From positions 248,001 through 312,000 of the forward strand of contig NZ_JAOANW010000006.1 in NCBI RefSeq assembly GCF_026162365.1: a stretch of DNA of 64,000 nt, given 5' to 3'. Both the position numbers and the translations under genes were made by a program. The notes beneath the pieces are model-generated. The model did not search any database. It saw nothing but the letters and a program-made list of their open reading frames with translations, and had not been told where the DNA came from. Positions 16,748 to 24,243 of the stretch are shown one piece after another. The first letter of the stretch is position 1, and each line of letters begins with the position of its first letter. The DNA is from Nitratireductor luteus (lineage in GTDB: Bacteria; Pseudomonadota; Alphaproteobacteria; Rhizobiales; Rhizobiaceae).

Positions 16748-17752
16748 ATGAAACGTCTCGCGCTCGCCGCATTGGCAGCCACATTTCTCACTCTGCCGGC
16801 GCACGCCCAGTGGAAGCCCGACAAGCCCATCAACATCATCGTGCCTTGGTCGGCCGGCGGCTCCACCGATCAGGTGACGCGCGTGGTCGCGCCTATCCTG
16901 GAAAAGGCCCTCGACGCACAGATCGTCGTCGTCAACCAGCCCGGCGCTTCCGGCTCGATCGGAACGAAGGCCGCCCTCGATGCGCCGCGTGACGGCTACA
17001 CCTGGACCGCCAACGCAATCGCCAACAACGCCACCTACGCCGTGACCGGCCTGGTGGAGGACACCAGCATCGAGGACTACAAGATCTACCTGCATGTCGC
17101 GAATGTGCCGGTGGTCTCGGTCAACGCCGATTCCGAATACCAGGATTTCGGACAGCTTCTCGAAGCGATGCGGACCGGAGACGCGGTCACGGTCGGCACG
17201 GCGGGCGTGAACTCGTCCGGCGGCATGGCTCTGGCGGCCATCAAGGAAGCGGCTGGCGAGATCAATGCCCGCATGGTCTCTTATGACGGCGGCAACCCGG
17301 CGGCCATCGCCGCTGCCAGCGGCGAAGTCGTCGCCACCACACAGCTCGCCGTCGAGCAGACCGAGATGATCCGCGGCGGCAGGCTGCGGCCCTTGGCCGT
17401 GCTTTCCGACAAGCCGCTGACCGTGGAAGGGCTCGATCCCATTCCGCCGATCACCGAATGGCTGCCGGACATGCACATCGCCGCCGACTATTTCGGCATC
17501 CTGATCCCGACCGGCGCGCCGCAGGAGGTCTATGACGCGGTCGACAAGGCATGGGCCGAGCACGTCGCCAATTCCGAGGAACTGCAGACCTACGCCAAGG
17601 AGCGCGGGGCGGTGTTCGACCCGGCCTATGGTGAGGAAGCCCTGGCAAAGGCGATGCCCGTCATCATTGCCGAGGCCTGCGCCCGCGTGGAACGCGGCGA
17701 GGCCGTCGTCGACCCGTCCGAAATCGGCATCGACTGCAAGGCCGCCAAATAG
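16748..17752 (+). CDS. tctC: TTT periplasmic binding protein TctC (second system)
   Basis: Periplasmic receptor of a second tripartite tricarboxylate transporter, 334 residues. It has the signal peptide MKRLALAALAATFLTLPAHA, the family start WKPDKPINIIVPWSAGGSTD (mature residues 1-20), and VVNQPGASGSIGTKAA, which forms the carboxylate-binding loop. It follows the GGGAGGAACAT ribosome binding site and is the first gene of an operon reaching 23788. A strong hairpin after it probably keeps this message more abundant than the permease message. Its ligand is unknown; the downstream enzymes suggest a sugar-derived acid. Confidence 0.93.
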   Translation: MKRLALAALAATFLTLPAHAQWKPDKPINIIVPWSAGGSTDQVTRVVAPILEKALDAQIVVVNQPGASGSIGTKAALDAPRDGYTWTANAIANNATYAVTGLVEDTSIEDYKIYLHVANVPVVSVNADSEYQDFGQLLEAMRTGDAVTVGTAGVNSSGGMALAAIKEAAGEINARMVSYDGGNPAAIAAASGEVVATTQLAVEQTEMIRGGRLRPLAVLSDKPLTVEGLDPIPPITEWLPDMHIAADYFGILIPTGAPQEVYDAVDKAWAEHVANSEELQTYAKERGAVFDPAYGEEALAKAMPVIIAEACARVERGEAVVDPSEIGIDCKAAK

Positions 17753-17772
17753 GCCTGCATCAAATGACGTAG

Positions 17773-17803
17773 TGGCCGTGCCGGGCTGACCCCGGCGCGG
17801 CCA
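17773..17803 (+). promoter_or_regulatory. intra-operon hairpin between tctC and tctB
   Basis: A 13-base stem (TGGCCGTGCCGGG with CCCGGCGCGGCCA, one G-T pair) closes a 5-base loop. There is no T run, so it is better read as an RNA-stabilising or attenuating structure than as a full terminator. It would allow excess binding protein over membrane subunits. Confidence 0.6.
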
Positions 17804-17837
17804 GACCGAGAACCCCGAAAACCGGCAGACCGCAACC

Positions 17838-18314
17838 ATGCGCGCTGATCTTTACACCGCACCGGCCCTGTTCGTTCTGGGCGCCGCGATGAGCTATGGC
17901 GGCTATACGATGGACCGGCTGGAAATCCGCCAGATCCATCCGGCCTCGATTCCCGGCCTCCTGCCGATGTTGCTGGGCGCCGCCCTGATGCTTGCTTCCG
18001 TCGTGCTCTTTCTGCAGGCGCGCAACGCCTTGGCGAGCGGACCGCAGCCCGAAGCCGACACCGGCTCGACGCGGGATCTGGTGCTGACGGCACTTTCCTG
18101 CGGCGTCTATGCGCTGCTGCTTGTCGGCAACATACCCTTTCCGGCCGCCACCGCGATCTTCGTGGCAAGCTTCATCCTCATCTTCGAGGCAGACCCATCC
18201 AGGGGTAAAGCCCATCTGGCCCGGATCGCCGCAATCGCAATCGTGCTGGGCGTGGCTGTCGCCGCCGCCACCAGCATCCTGTTCCGCTACGCATTCCTGG
18301 TGAGGCTGCCGTGA
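17838..18314 (+). CDS. tctB: tripartite tricarboxylate transporter, small permease TctB
   Basis: Small membrane subunit, 158 residues, with four hydrophobic segments (about 7-24, 42-62, 85-105 and 128-150). Its PASIPGLLPMLLGAALMLAS part matches the conserved GPxxxP loop and second helix of TctB proteins. Its stop overlaps the GTG start of tctA by four bases, so the two permease subunits are translationally coupled. The assignment rests on topology and context, because TctB sequences diverge quickly. Confidence 0.85.
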   Translation: MRADLYTAPALFVLGAAMSYGGYTMDRLEIRQIHPASIPGLLPMLLGAALMLASVVLFLQARNALASGPQPEADTGSTRDLVLTALSCGVYALLLVGNIPFPAATAIFVASFILIFEADPSRGKAHLARIAAIAIVLGVAVAAATSILFRYAFLVRLP

Positions 18315-19840
18315 TCGAAGCGTTCACCCGCCTTTTTGACGCCTTCGCGACGCTCTCGACCTTCGAGATGGTGTTCCATGCCGCCTGGGCGACGCTGCTC
18401 GGCATCGCAGTCGGCAGCCTGCCGGGCCTGACGGCGACCATGGGCGTAGCGCTTTTGACGACGCTCACCTATTCCCTGCCGCGCGAGGCGGCGATCCTGG
18501 TGCTGATCTGCATGTATGTGGGCGCGATATATGGCGGCTCGCGCAGCGCCATCCTGCTCAATATTCCGGGCACACCGGCAAGCGCGGCGACCACGCTGGA
18601 CGGCTTCCCGCTGGCCAAGCAGGGCCGCGCCGCCTATGCCATGAGCGTGGCCACCACCGGCTCGACGCTGGGCACGCTGGTCGGCATCGTGATGCTGGTG
18701 GCCCTGGCGCCGGCGCTTTCGGATCTGGCGCTGAAATTCGGCTCCTTCGAATATTTCTGGCTGGCCGTTTTCGGCGTTCTCATCTCCGGCCAGCTCACTT
18801 CCGGCACGACGCCGGTCAAGGGATATATCGCCGGCATTCTGGGGCTCATGGTGGCGATGATCGGTTCCGAGGGCCTCCACGCCCATGTGCGCTTCTCCTT
18901 CGGCTTCGACCAGCTGAACGGCGGCATCGGCCTGATCCCGGCGATGGTCGGCGCATTCGGCTTGGCCGAGGTGCTGATGGTGATGTGGCAGCCCAAGGCG
19001 CAGGTCGTGCGCTCCGAGCGCGAGAAGGGCGCCGGCCTTCCCCGCTTCATGGAAGCGTGGAAGTACCGCGTGACCGTGCTGCGCTCCGGCATCATCGGCA
19101 CGATCGTCGGCCTCATACCGGGCGTCGGCGAAGATATCGGCGCGTGGGCCTCCTACGCCGCCGCAAAGCGAAAGAGCAAGGAAAGAGACCAGTTCGGCAA
19201 AGGCTCCATCGAGGGGCTGACAGCCGCCGAAACAGGCAACAGCGCGGTCGTGCCGGGCGCCCTGATCCCGGCGCTGACGCTTGCCGTGCCCGGTTCCGCG
19301 CCGGCGGCAGTGCTGATCGCCGCCCTTTTCATCCACGGCATCCGCCCCGGCCCGATGATCATGATCGAGCAGCCGGACTTCATCTACCTCGTCGCCGTCA
19401 TGCTGTTCTTTGCAACGGTGGCGATCTTCATCTTCGGCATATCGCTTGCGCCCGTGTTCGAATTCGTGCTGCGGGTTCCGCGCGAACGGCTGATGCCGGT
19501 GGTCTTCACGCTTTGCGTCATCGGCCCCTACGCGCTCACCCAGCGCATCTTCGACATCTGGGTCATGGTGTTTTTCGGCTTTCTCGGCTTCGCCCTGCGA
19601 CGACTGGGCTACCCCATGCCGCCGCTGGTGCTGGGCATCATCCTGGGCGATCTTCTCGACAAGAACCTGCGCCGCGGCCTGACGCTCAGCGACGGCGATC
19701 TGTCGCCCTTCTTCACTCGGCCCTTTTCCATGGTCTTCGTGGCGCTGATCGTCTTCACCATCATGGCCGGCATTCCTGTGGTCAGGCGGCAGGTCGGCCG
19801 GCTATCAGGGGCGATTGCCAATATGGGGAGGGGAACATGA
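18311..19840 (+). CDS. tctA: tripartite tricarboxylate transporter, large permease TctA
   Basis: Large membrane subunit of 509 residues starting with GTG. The signatures are LLGIAVGSLPGLTATMGVAL (about 31-50), YVGAIYGGSRSAILLNIPGT, and the second repeat GTIVGLIPGVGEDIGAWAS. Around 11 membrane helices are visible. It is coupled to tctB by a GTGA overlap and to the downstream regulator by ATGA. The first TTT system in this window (5139-8439) is clearly a separate paralogue, so the replicon carries two different carboxylate uptake systems about 8 kb apart. Confidence 0.93.
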   Translation: MIEAFTRLFDAFATLSTFEMVFHAAWATLLGIAVGSLPGLTATMGVALLTTLTYSLPREAAILVLICMYVGAIYGGSRSAILLNIPGTPASAATTLDGFPLAKQGRAAYAMSVATTGSTLGTLVGIVMLVALAPALSDLALKFGSFEYFWLAVFGVLISGQLTSGTTPVKGYIAGILGLMVAMIGSEGLHAHVRFSFGFDQLNGGIGLIPAMVGAFGLAEVLMVMWQPKAQVVRSEREKGAGLPRFMEAWKYRVTVLRSGIIGTIVGLIPGVGEDIGAWASYAAAKRKSKERDQFGKGSIEGLTAAETGNSAVVPGALIPALTLAVPGSAPAAVLIAALFIHGIRPGPMIMIEQPDFIYLVAVMLFFATVAIFIFGISLAPVFEFVLRVPRERLMPVVFTLCVIGPYALTQRIFDIWVMVFFGFLGFALRRLGYPMPPLVLGIILGDLLDKNLRRGLTLSDGDLSPFFTRPFSMVFVALIVFTIMAGIPVVRRQVGRLSGAIANMGRGT

Positions 19841-20532
19841 GCGACGACCGCACCGTCGACGAACGCTACATGCCGAGGACGCTGAAACCGCGCGCCGACG
19901 ACGCGCCCAAGCGGGACGCGGAGCGGACCCGGCAGGACATCCTCGCCGCCGCCATGAACGAATTCGCCGAATATGGCGATACGGGCGCCCGCATCGACCG
20001 CATCGCGGAGCGAGCAGGCTGCAACAAGGCGCTGATCTATTCCTATTTCGGCAACAAGGAAGAGCTCTACGCCGTGGTGCTGCGCGAGGCCTATATCCAG
20101 ATCCGGAAAGGCGAGCGCGAGCTGGATCTCAGCGCCCTCGACCCGAAGGAGGCCATCGTCAAGCTGCTGCGCTTCACTGCCCAGCATTTCCACGACAATC
20201 CCTGGTTCATGCGTCTGCTCAACACCGAGAACCAGCGCCGCGGGCAGACCATCCGCACCCTGGAAGGCGTCGCGGAAATCAACTCGCACCTGGTCGAAAT
20301 GCTGCGCGAGATCATCAAGCGCGGGCAGGCAGAGAACCTGTTCCGCCCGGATATCGATCCGGTCGAGCTCTATCTTTCGATAGCCGGCTTCTTCTACTTC
20401 CCCCTGTCCAACAGCTACACGCTCTCCATCGTCTTCAAGCCCGGCATCGACACCGACCGATGGCTCGAGGAACGCAAGAAGCACGCCGAGGAAATGGTGC
20501 TCGCCTATCTGTTGACGGACAAGGCGACATGA
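19837..20532 (+). CDS. TetR/AcrR family regulator of the second TTT operon
   Basis: Repressor-type regulator of 231 residues. The N-terminal helix-turn-helix (about residues 29-75) reads FAEYGDTGARIDRIAERAG followed by NKALIYSYFGNKEELY. The long C-terminal domain would bind the inducer. The ATG overlaps the tctA stop. Placement inside the catabolic operon and the palindrome at 16704-16721 over the operon promoter argue for negative autoregulation relieved by the transported compound or an intermediate. Confidence 0.9.
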   Translation: MSDDRTVDERYMPRTLKPRADDAPKRDAERTRQDILAAAMNEFAEYGDTGARIDRIAERAGCNKALIYSYFGNKEELYAVVLREAYIQIRKGERELDLSALDPKEAIVKLLRFTAQHFHDNPWFMRLLNTENQRRGQTIRTLEGVAEINSHLVEMLREIIKRGQAENLFRPDIDPVELYLSIAGFFYFPLSNSYTLSIVFKPGIDTDRWLEERKKHAEEMVLAYLLTDKAT

Positions 20533-20647
20533 CGAGCCGCTTGCCGAAGACGGCCTCGGCCTTGCCGTTCGGCTCGCTGGCGACCTCCGGCTTCGGCTTG
20601 GCCGCCGTCCCCCAATTCGATCACTACGCATATCAGGAGACCTCAGA

Positions 20648-21799
20648 ATGAAGAAACAGCGCATCGGCATCATCATGCACGGCGTCACCGGACGCATGGG
20701 CATGAACCAGCACCTCATCCGCTCGGTGCTGGCGATCCGCGACCAGGGCGGCATCGCGCTTTCGGACGGCACGATGCTGGTGCCCGACCCGATCCTCGTC
20801 GGCCGCAACCCGGACAAGATCGAGGCGCTGGCGAACCGGCTCGGCGTCGCCCGCTTCACCGCCGATCTCGACGCCGCGCTCGCCAATCCGGACGACACCA
20901 TCTTCTTCGACGCGGCCTCCACCAAGCTTCGCCCCGAACTGCTGAAGAAGGCGATCGACGCCGGCAAGCATGTCTATTGCGAAAAGCCCATCGCCGAAAA
21001 GCTGGACATCGCCGTCGACATCGCCCGCTACGCCAAGGAAAAGGGCGTCAAGAACGGCGTGGTCCACGACAAGCTCGACCTGCCCGGCCTGCTCAAGCTC
21101 AAGCGCCTGCGCGATGCCGGCTTCTTCGGCAAGATCCTGTCGGTGCGCGGCGAGTTCGGCTATTGGGTGTTCGAGGGCGACTTCCTGCCCGCCCAGCGGC
21201 CAAGCTGGAACTACCGCGCCGAGGATGGCGGCGGCATCATCTCCGACATGATCTGCCACTGGCGCTACGTGCTCGACAATGTGTTCGCCCCGGTCAAGTC
21301 GATCTCGTGCCTGGGCGCGACCCATATCCCGGAGCGCTGGGATGAGAACGGCAGGCCCTACAAGGCCACCGCCGACGATGCGGCCTATGCGACCTTCGAG
21401 CTCGAAGGCGGCATCATTGCGCAGATCAATTCGTCCTGGGCGGTGCGCGTGCGGCGCGACGATCTCATCACCTTCCAGGTCGACGGCACCCATGGCTCGG
21501 CCGTGGCCGGGCTTCATTCCTGCCTCACCCAGCACCGCGCCAACACGCCCAAGCCCGTATGGAACCCGGACCAGAAGCAGACCATGAACTTCTTCGACGA
21601 TTGGGAGGAGGTGCCGGACAACATGGTCTTCGACAACGGCTTCAAGGTGCAGTGGGAAGAGTTCCTGCGCCATGTGGCCGAGGACGGCCCGTGGAAGTAC
21701 ACGCTGGTCGAAGGCGCCAAGGGCGTGCAGCTCGTCGATTGCGCGCTGGAAAGCTGGCGCAAGCGCTGCTGGGTCGACGTTCCGGCGCTGGAGATCTGA
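20648..21799 (+). CDS. Gfo/Idh/MocA family oxidoreductase
   Basis: Dehydrogenase of 383 residues. The N-terminus KKQRIGIIMHGVTGRMGMNQ is an atypical dinucleotide-binding turn (GVTGRMG) shared by a subgroup of this family. CEKPIAEK (about residue 117) gives the EKP lysine. The C-terminal domain contains EDGGGIISDMICHWRYVL and an active-site-like His. It lies 115 bases after the tetR gene with GGAGACCTCAG before its ATG. The next two genes encode a DUF993 protein and a TIM-barrel isomerase, and this trio suggests oxidation and rearrangement of a cyclic polyol or sugar. The substrate is unknown. Confidence 0.85.
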   Translation: MKKQRIGIIMHGVTGRMGMNQHLIRSVLAIRDQGGIALSDGTMLVPDPILVGRNPDKIEALANRLGVARFTADLDAALANPDDTIFFDAASTKLRPELLKKAIDAGKHVYCEKPIAEKLDIAVDIARYAKEKGVKNGVVHDKLDLPGLLKLKRLRDAGFFGKILSVRGEFGYWVFEGDFLPAQRPSWNYRAEDGGGIISDMICHWRYVLDNVFAPVKSISCLGATHIPERWDENGRPYKATADDAAYATFELEGGIIAQINSSWAVRVRRDDLITFQVDGTHGSAVAGLHSCLTQHRANTPKPVWNPDQKQTMNFFDDWEEVPDNMVFDNGFKVQWEEFLRHVAEDGPWKYTLVEGAKGVQLVDCALESWRKRCWVDVPALEI

Positions 21800-21801
21800 C
21801 C

Positions 21802-22968
21802 ATGGCCACGCTGAAACTGCCCGACGCGCAAGGCCGGCTCGTCCCGCTCACGCTTTCCACGCCGAAAAGCCACCCGGTCGAGCCCGCTGCCTATAACCGC
21901 AAGGTGCTGGCCGCCGCCCATGTGGTGGCGGATCCGCTGGCCGATGTCGACCCATGGCTGGAGCCGGCCATCGACTGGGACCGCACCATCGCCTTCCGCG
22001 AGCATCTGTGGGACCTCGGTCTGGGGGTCGCCGAAGCCATGGACACCGCCCAGCGCGGCATGGGGCTTACCTGGCAGAACTCGCTGGAGCTTATCCAGCG
22101 CTCCGTCGCGGCGCAGAAGGCACGCGGCGGCGGTGCCGTGATGGCCTGCGGCGCGGGCACCGATCACCTGCCCCCCTCCCCCGATCTCTCGCTCGACGAC
22201 GTGATCGCAGCTTACGAGGAGCAGTGTCAGGCGGTGGAGAAGGCCGGCGGGCGCATCATCCTGATGGCCAGCCGGGCGCTCGCCGCCTGCGCCAGATCGC
22301 CCGACGATTACGGCATGGTCTACGACCGCATTCTCTCAAAGGTGGCCGAGCCGGTCATCATCCATTGGCTGGGCGAAATGTTCGATCCGGCGCTGGAAGG
22401 CTATTGGGGCTCGTCCGACCATATGAGGGCGATGGACACCTGCCTCGACATTCTCGCCCGCAACGCGGCCAAGATCGACGGCATCAAGATCTCGCTGCTT
22501 TCGGCGGAAAAGGAAATCGCCATGCGCGAGCGCCTGCCGGAAGGCGTGATCATGTATACGGGAGACGATTTCAACTATCCCGACCTGATAGAGGGCGGCG
22601 AGCGGGGCTATTCGCACGCGCTGCTCGGCATCTTCGACGCCATCGCCCCGCAGGCGGCCAGCGCGCTGACGGCGCTCGGCAAGGGCGAGCGGGCGCGCTA
22701 TCGCGAAATCCTCGACCCGACGGTTCCCCTGTCGCGGCACATCTTCAAGGCGCCGACGCGCTTCTACAAGACCGGCGTCGTGTTCCTCGCCTATCTCAAC
22801 GGCTTCCAGGACCATTTCACCATGATCGGCGGCCAGGAGAGCACGCGCTCGACGCTGCACCTTGCAGAACTGATCCGGCTTGCCAATGCAGCCGGCGCGC
22901 TGAGCGATCCCGAACGGGCCGCGGCGCGGGCACGGCCCGTCTTCGCCGCCCGCGGCGTGGAGGTCTGA
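21802..22968 (+). CDS. DUF993 family protein
   Basis: Protein of 388 residues that I assign to DUF993, a family without an established biochemical function. It looks like a distant TIM barrel of the dihydrodipicolinate synthase kind: the centre holds ACGAGTDHLPPSPD (about 114-127), RIILMASRALAACA and KISLLSAEKE, the last with a candidate Schiff-base Lys, and MYTGDDFNYPDLIEGGERG (about 252). It starts 2 bases after the dehydrogenase stop, and its stop is 1 base before the isomerase ATG, so the three are tightly coupled. A carbon-carbon lyase acting on a keto product of the dehydrogenase is a reasonable guess only. Confidence 0.75.
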   Translation: MATLKLPDAQGRLVPLTLSTPKSHPVEPAAYNRKVLAAAHVVADPLADVDPWLEPAIDWDRTIAFREHLWDLGLGVAEAMDTAQRGMGLTWQNSLELIQRSVAAQKARGGGAVMACGAGTDHLPPSPDLSLDDVIAAYEEQCQAVEKAGGRIILMASRALAACARSPDDYGMVYDRILSKVAEPVIIHWLGEMFDPALEGYWGSSDHMRAMDTCLDILARNAAKIDGIKISLLSAEKEIAMRERLPEGVIMYTGDDFNYPDLIEGGERGYSHALLGIFDAIAPQAASALTALGKGERARYREILDPTVPLSRHIFKAPTRFYKTGVVFLAYLNGFQDHFTMIGGQESTRSTLHLAELIRLANAAGALSDPERAAARARPVFAARGVEV

Positions 22969-22969
22969 G

Positions 22970-23788
22970 ATGCCTTCCGCAAAGGTCATGTCGCTCAACA
23001 CGGCGACGGTGCGCGAACAGTGGAACCTGCGCCAATGCATCGAGGGCGCCGCGCGCCATGGGCTGGGCGGCATCGCGCCGTGGCGCGACAAGCTCGCCGA
23101 GCTCGGCGCGAAGGAAGCGGCCCGCATGATCGCGGATAATGGCCTTGCCGTCACCGGCCTTTGCCGGGGCGGCATGTTCACCCGCGACGGCAAGGTGAGC
23201 CAGGCAGCGCTCGACGACAACAAATCCGCCGTGGACGAGGCCGTGACGATCGGGGCGGCCTGCCTCGTCATGGTGGTCGGGGGGCTGGAGCCGGGGTCGA
23301 AAGATCTCGGCTCCGCCCACCGCTTCGTCGAGGAAGGCCTTGCCAAGACGCTCGACTATGCGCGCGCGGCCGGCATGCCCGTTGCCATCGAGCCGCTGCA
23401 TCCCATGTACGCCGCCGACCGCGCCTGCGTGTCGACCATGCGCCAGGCGCTCGACATCTGCGACCGCCTCGGCCCCGGCATCGGCGTCGCCTGCGACGTC
23501 TACCATACCTGGTGGGACTTCGAGCTGGAGGCGCAGATCGCCCGCGCCGGCAAGGACCGCCTCATGGCATACCATGTGTGCGACTGGCTGGTGCCGACGA
23601 CCGATCTCCTGCTCGACCGCGGCATGATGGGCGACGGCGTCATAGACCTGCCGCGCATCCGCTCATGGGTCGAGAAGACCAGCTTCACCGGCCTGCAGGA
23701 GGTGGAAATCTTCTCCGCCCAAAACTGGTGGAAACGCGATCCCGACGAGGTGCTCGCCACAATCGTCGAACGCGCGGCAATCTGCTGA
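22970..23788 (+). CDS. sugar phosphate isomerase/epimerase family TIM barrel
   Basis: AP-endonuclease-2-like TIM barrel of 272 residues related to hydroxypyruvate isomerase and inosose dehydratase. Metal ligands are visible as AIEPLHPMYA (Glu about 141 and His), CDVYHTWWD (Asp and His) and LQEVEIFS (final Glu). These four positions bind Mn or Mg in the family. Last gene of the tctCBA-tetR-dehydrogenase-DUF993 operon, beginning one base after the DUF993 stop. It probably isomerises, epimerises or dehydrates the keto sugar made by the dehydrogenase; which of these cannot be decided. Confidence 0.85.
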   Translation: MPSAKVMSLNTATVREQWNLRQCIEGAARHGLGGIAPWRDKLAELGAKEAARMIADNGLAVTGLCRGGMFTRDGKVSQAALDDNKSAVDEAVTIGAACLVMVVGGLEPGSKDLGSAHRFVEEGLAKTLDYARAAGMPVAIEPLHPMYAADRACVSTMRQALDICDRLGPGIGVACDVYHTWWDFELEAQIARAGKDRLMAYHVCDWLVPTTDLLLDRGMMGDGVIDLPRIRSWVEKTSFTGLQEVEIFSAQNWWKRDPDEVLATIVERAAIC

Positions 23789-24243
23789 CATAGCAGAGCG
23801 TGAGGAATTCCAGGCGGAGCCAGGAACCCCACCGTCGTCGTCAACTCTGTTTTTCGAGGTGGTCCCTGATTCCGACGTTGATGAGGATGACGAAGCCGAC
23901 CGCCCCACCGTCGTCCCGGAAACCCGAAGGGGCTATCCGGGACCTATTGGAAGGTCATCGTAGAACGCGGCCCCTCTGAGCTTGTCGAAGGGCTCGCCCC
24001 GACGCATGTCAGCGCCAGCGGTCCCTTCTGCGGAACTCGGCCGCGCCAACCCAATAGGTCCCGGCTCTCCCTGCTGTCGGCCGGGATGACGGGGGTGGGC
24101 GGCCACCTCCATCATCAACTCCGGGGAAGTTCGCCGGTGCTTTCGGAGAGCGCCATTTCCCCAATTCATCCCTGCCGACTGCAGAGCTTCCGGGACGACA
24201 GGATATGGCCGAAGCCAAATCAATCTGAGCTCACCCCGCCCCG
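23789..24243. repeat. gene-free region with a dispersed inverted-repeat element
   Basis: Between the convergent isomerase and M16 peptidase genes there is no credible open frame. The arms CCGGGACCTATTGG (23937-23950) and CCAATAGGTCCCGG (24051-24064) are perfect inverted repeats 100 bases apart. Between them lies TGAGCTTGTCGAAGGGCTCG (about 23976-23995), a motif I recognise as common in intergenic repeats of several proteobacteria. It may serve as a bidirectional transcription end. Confidence 0.7.
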
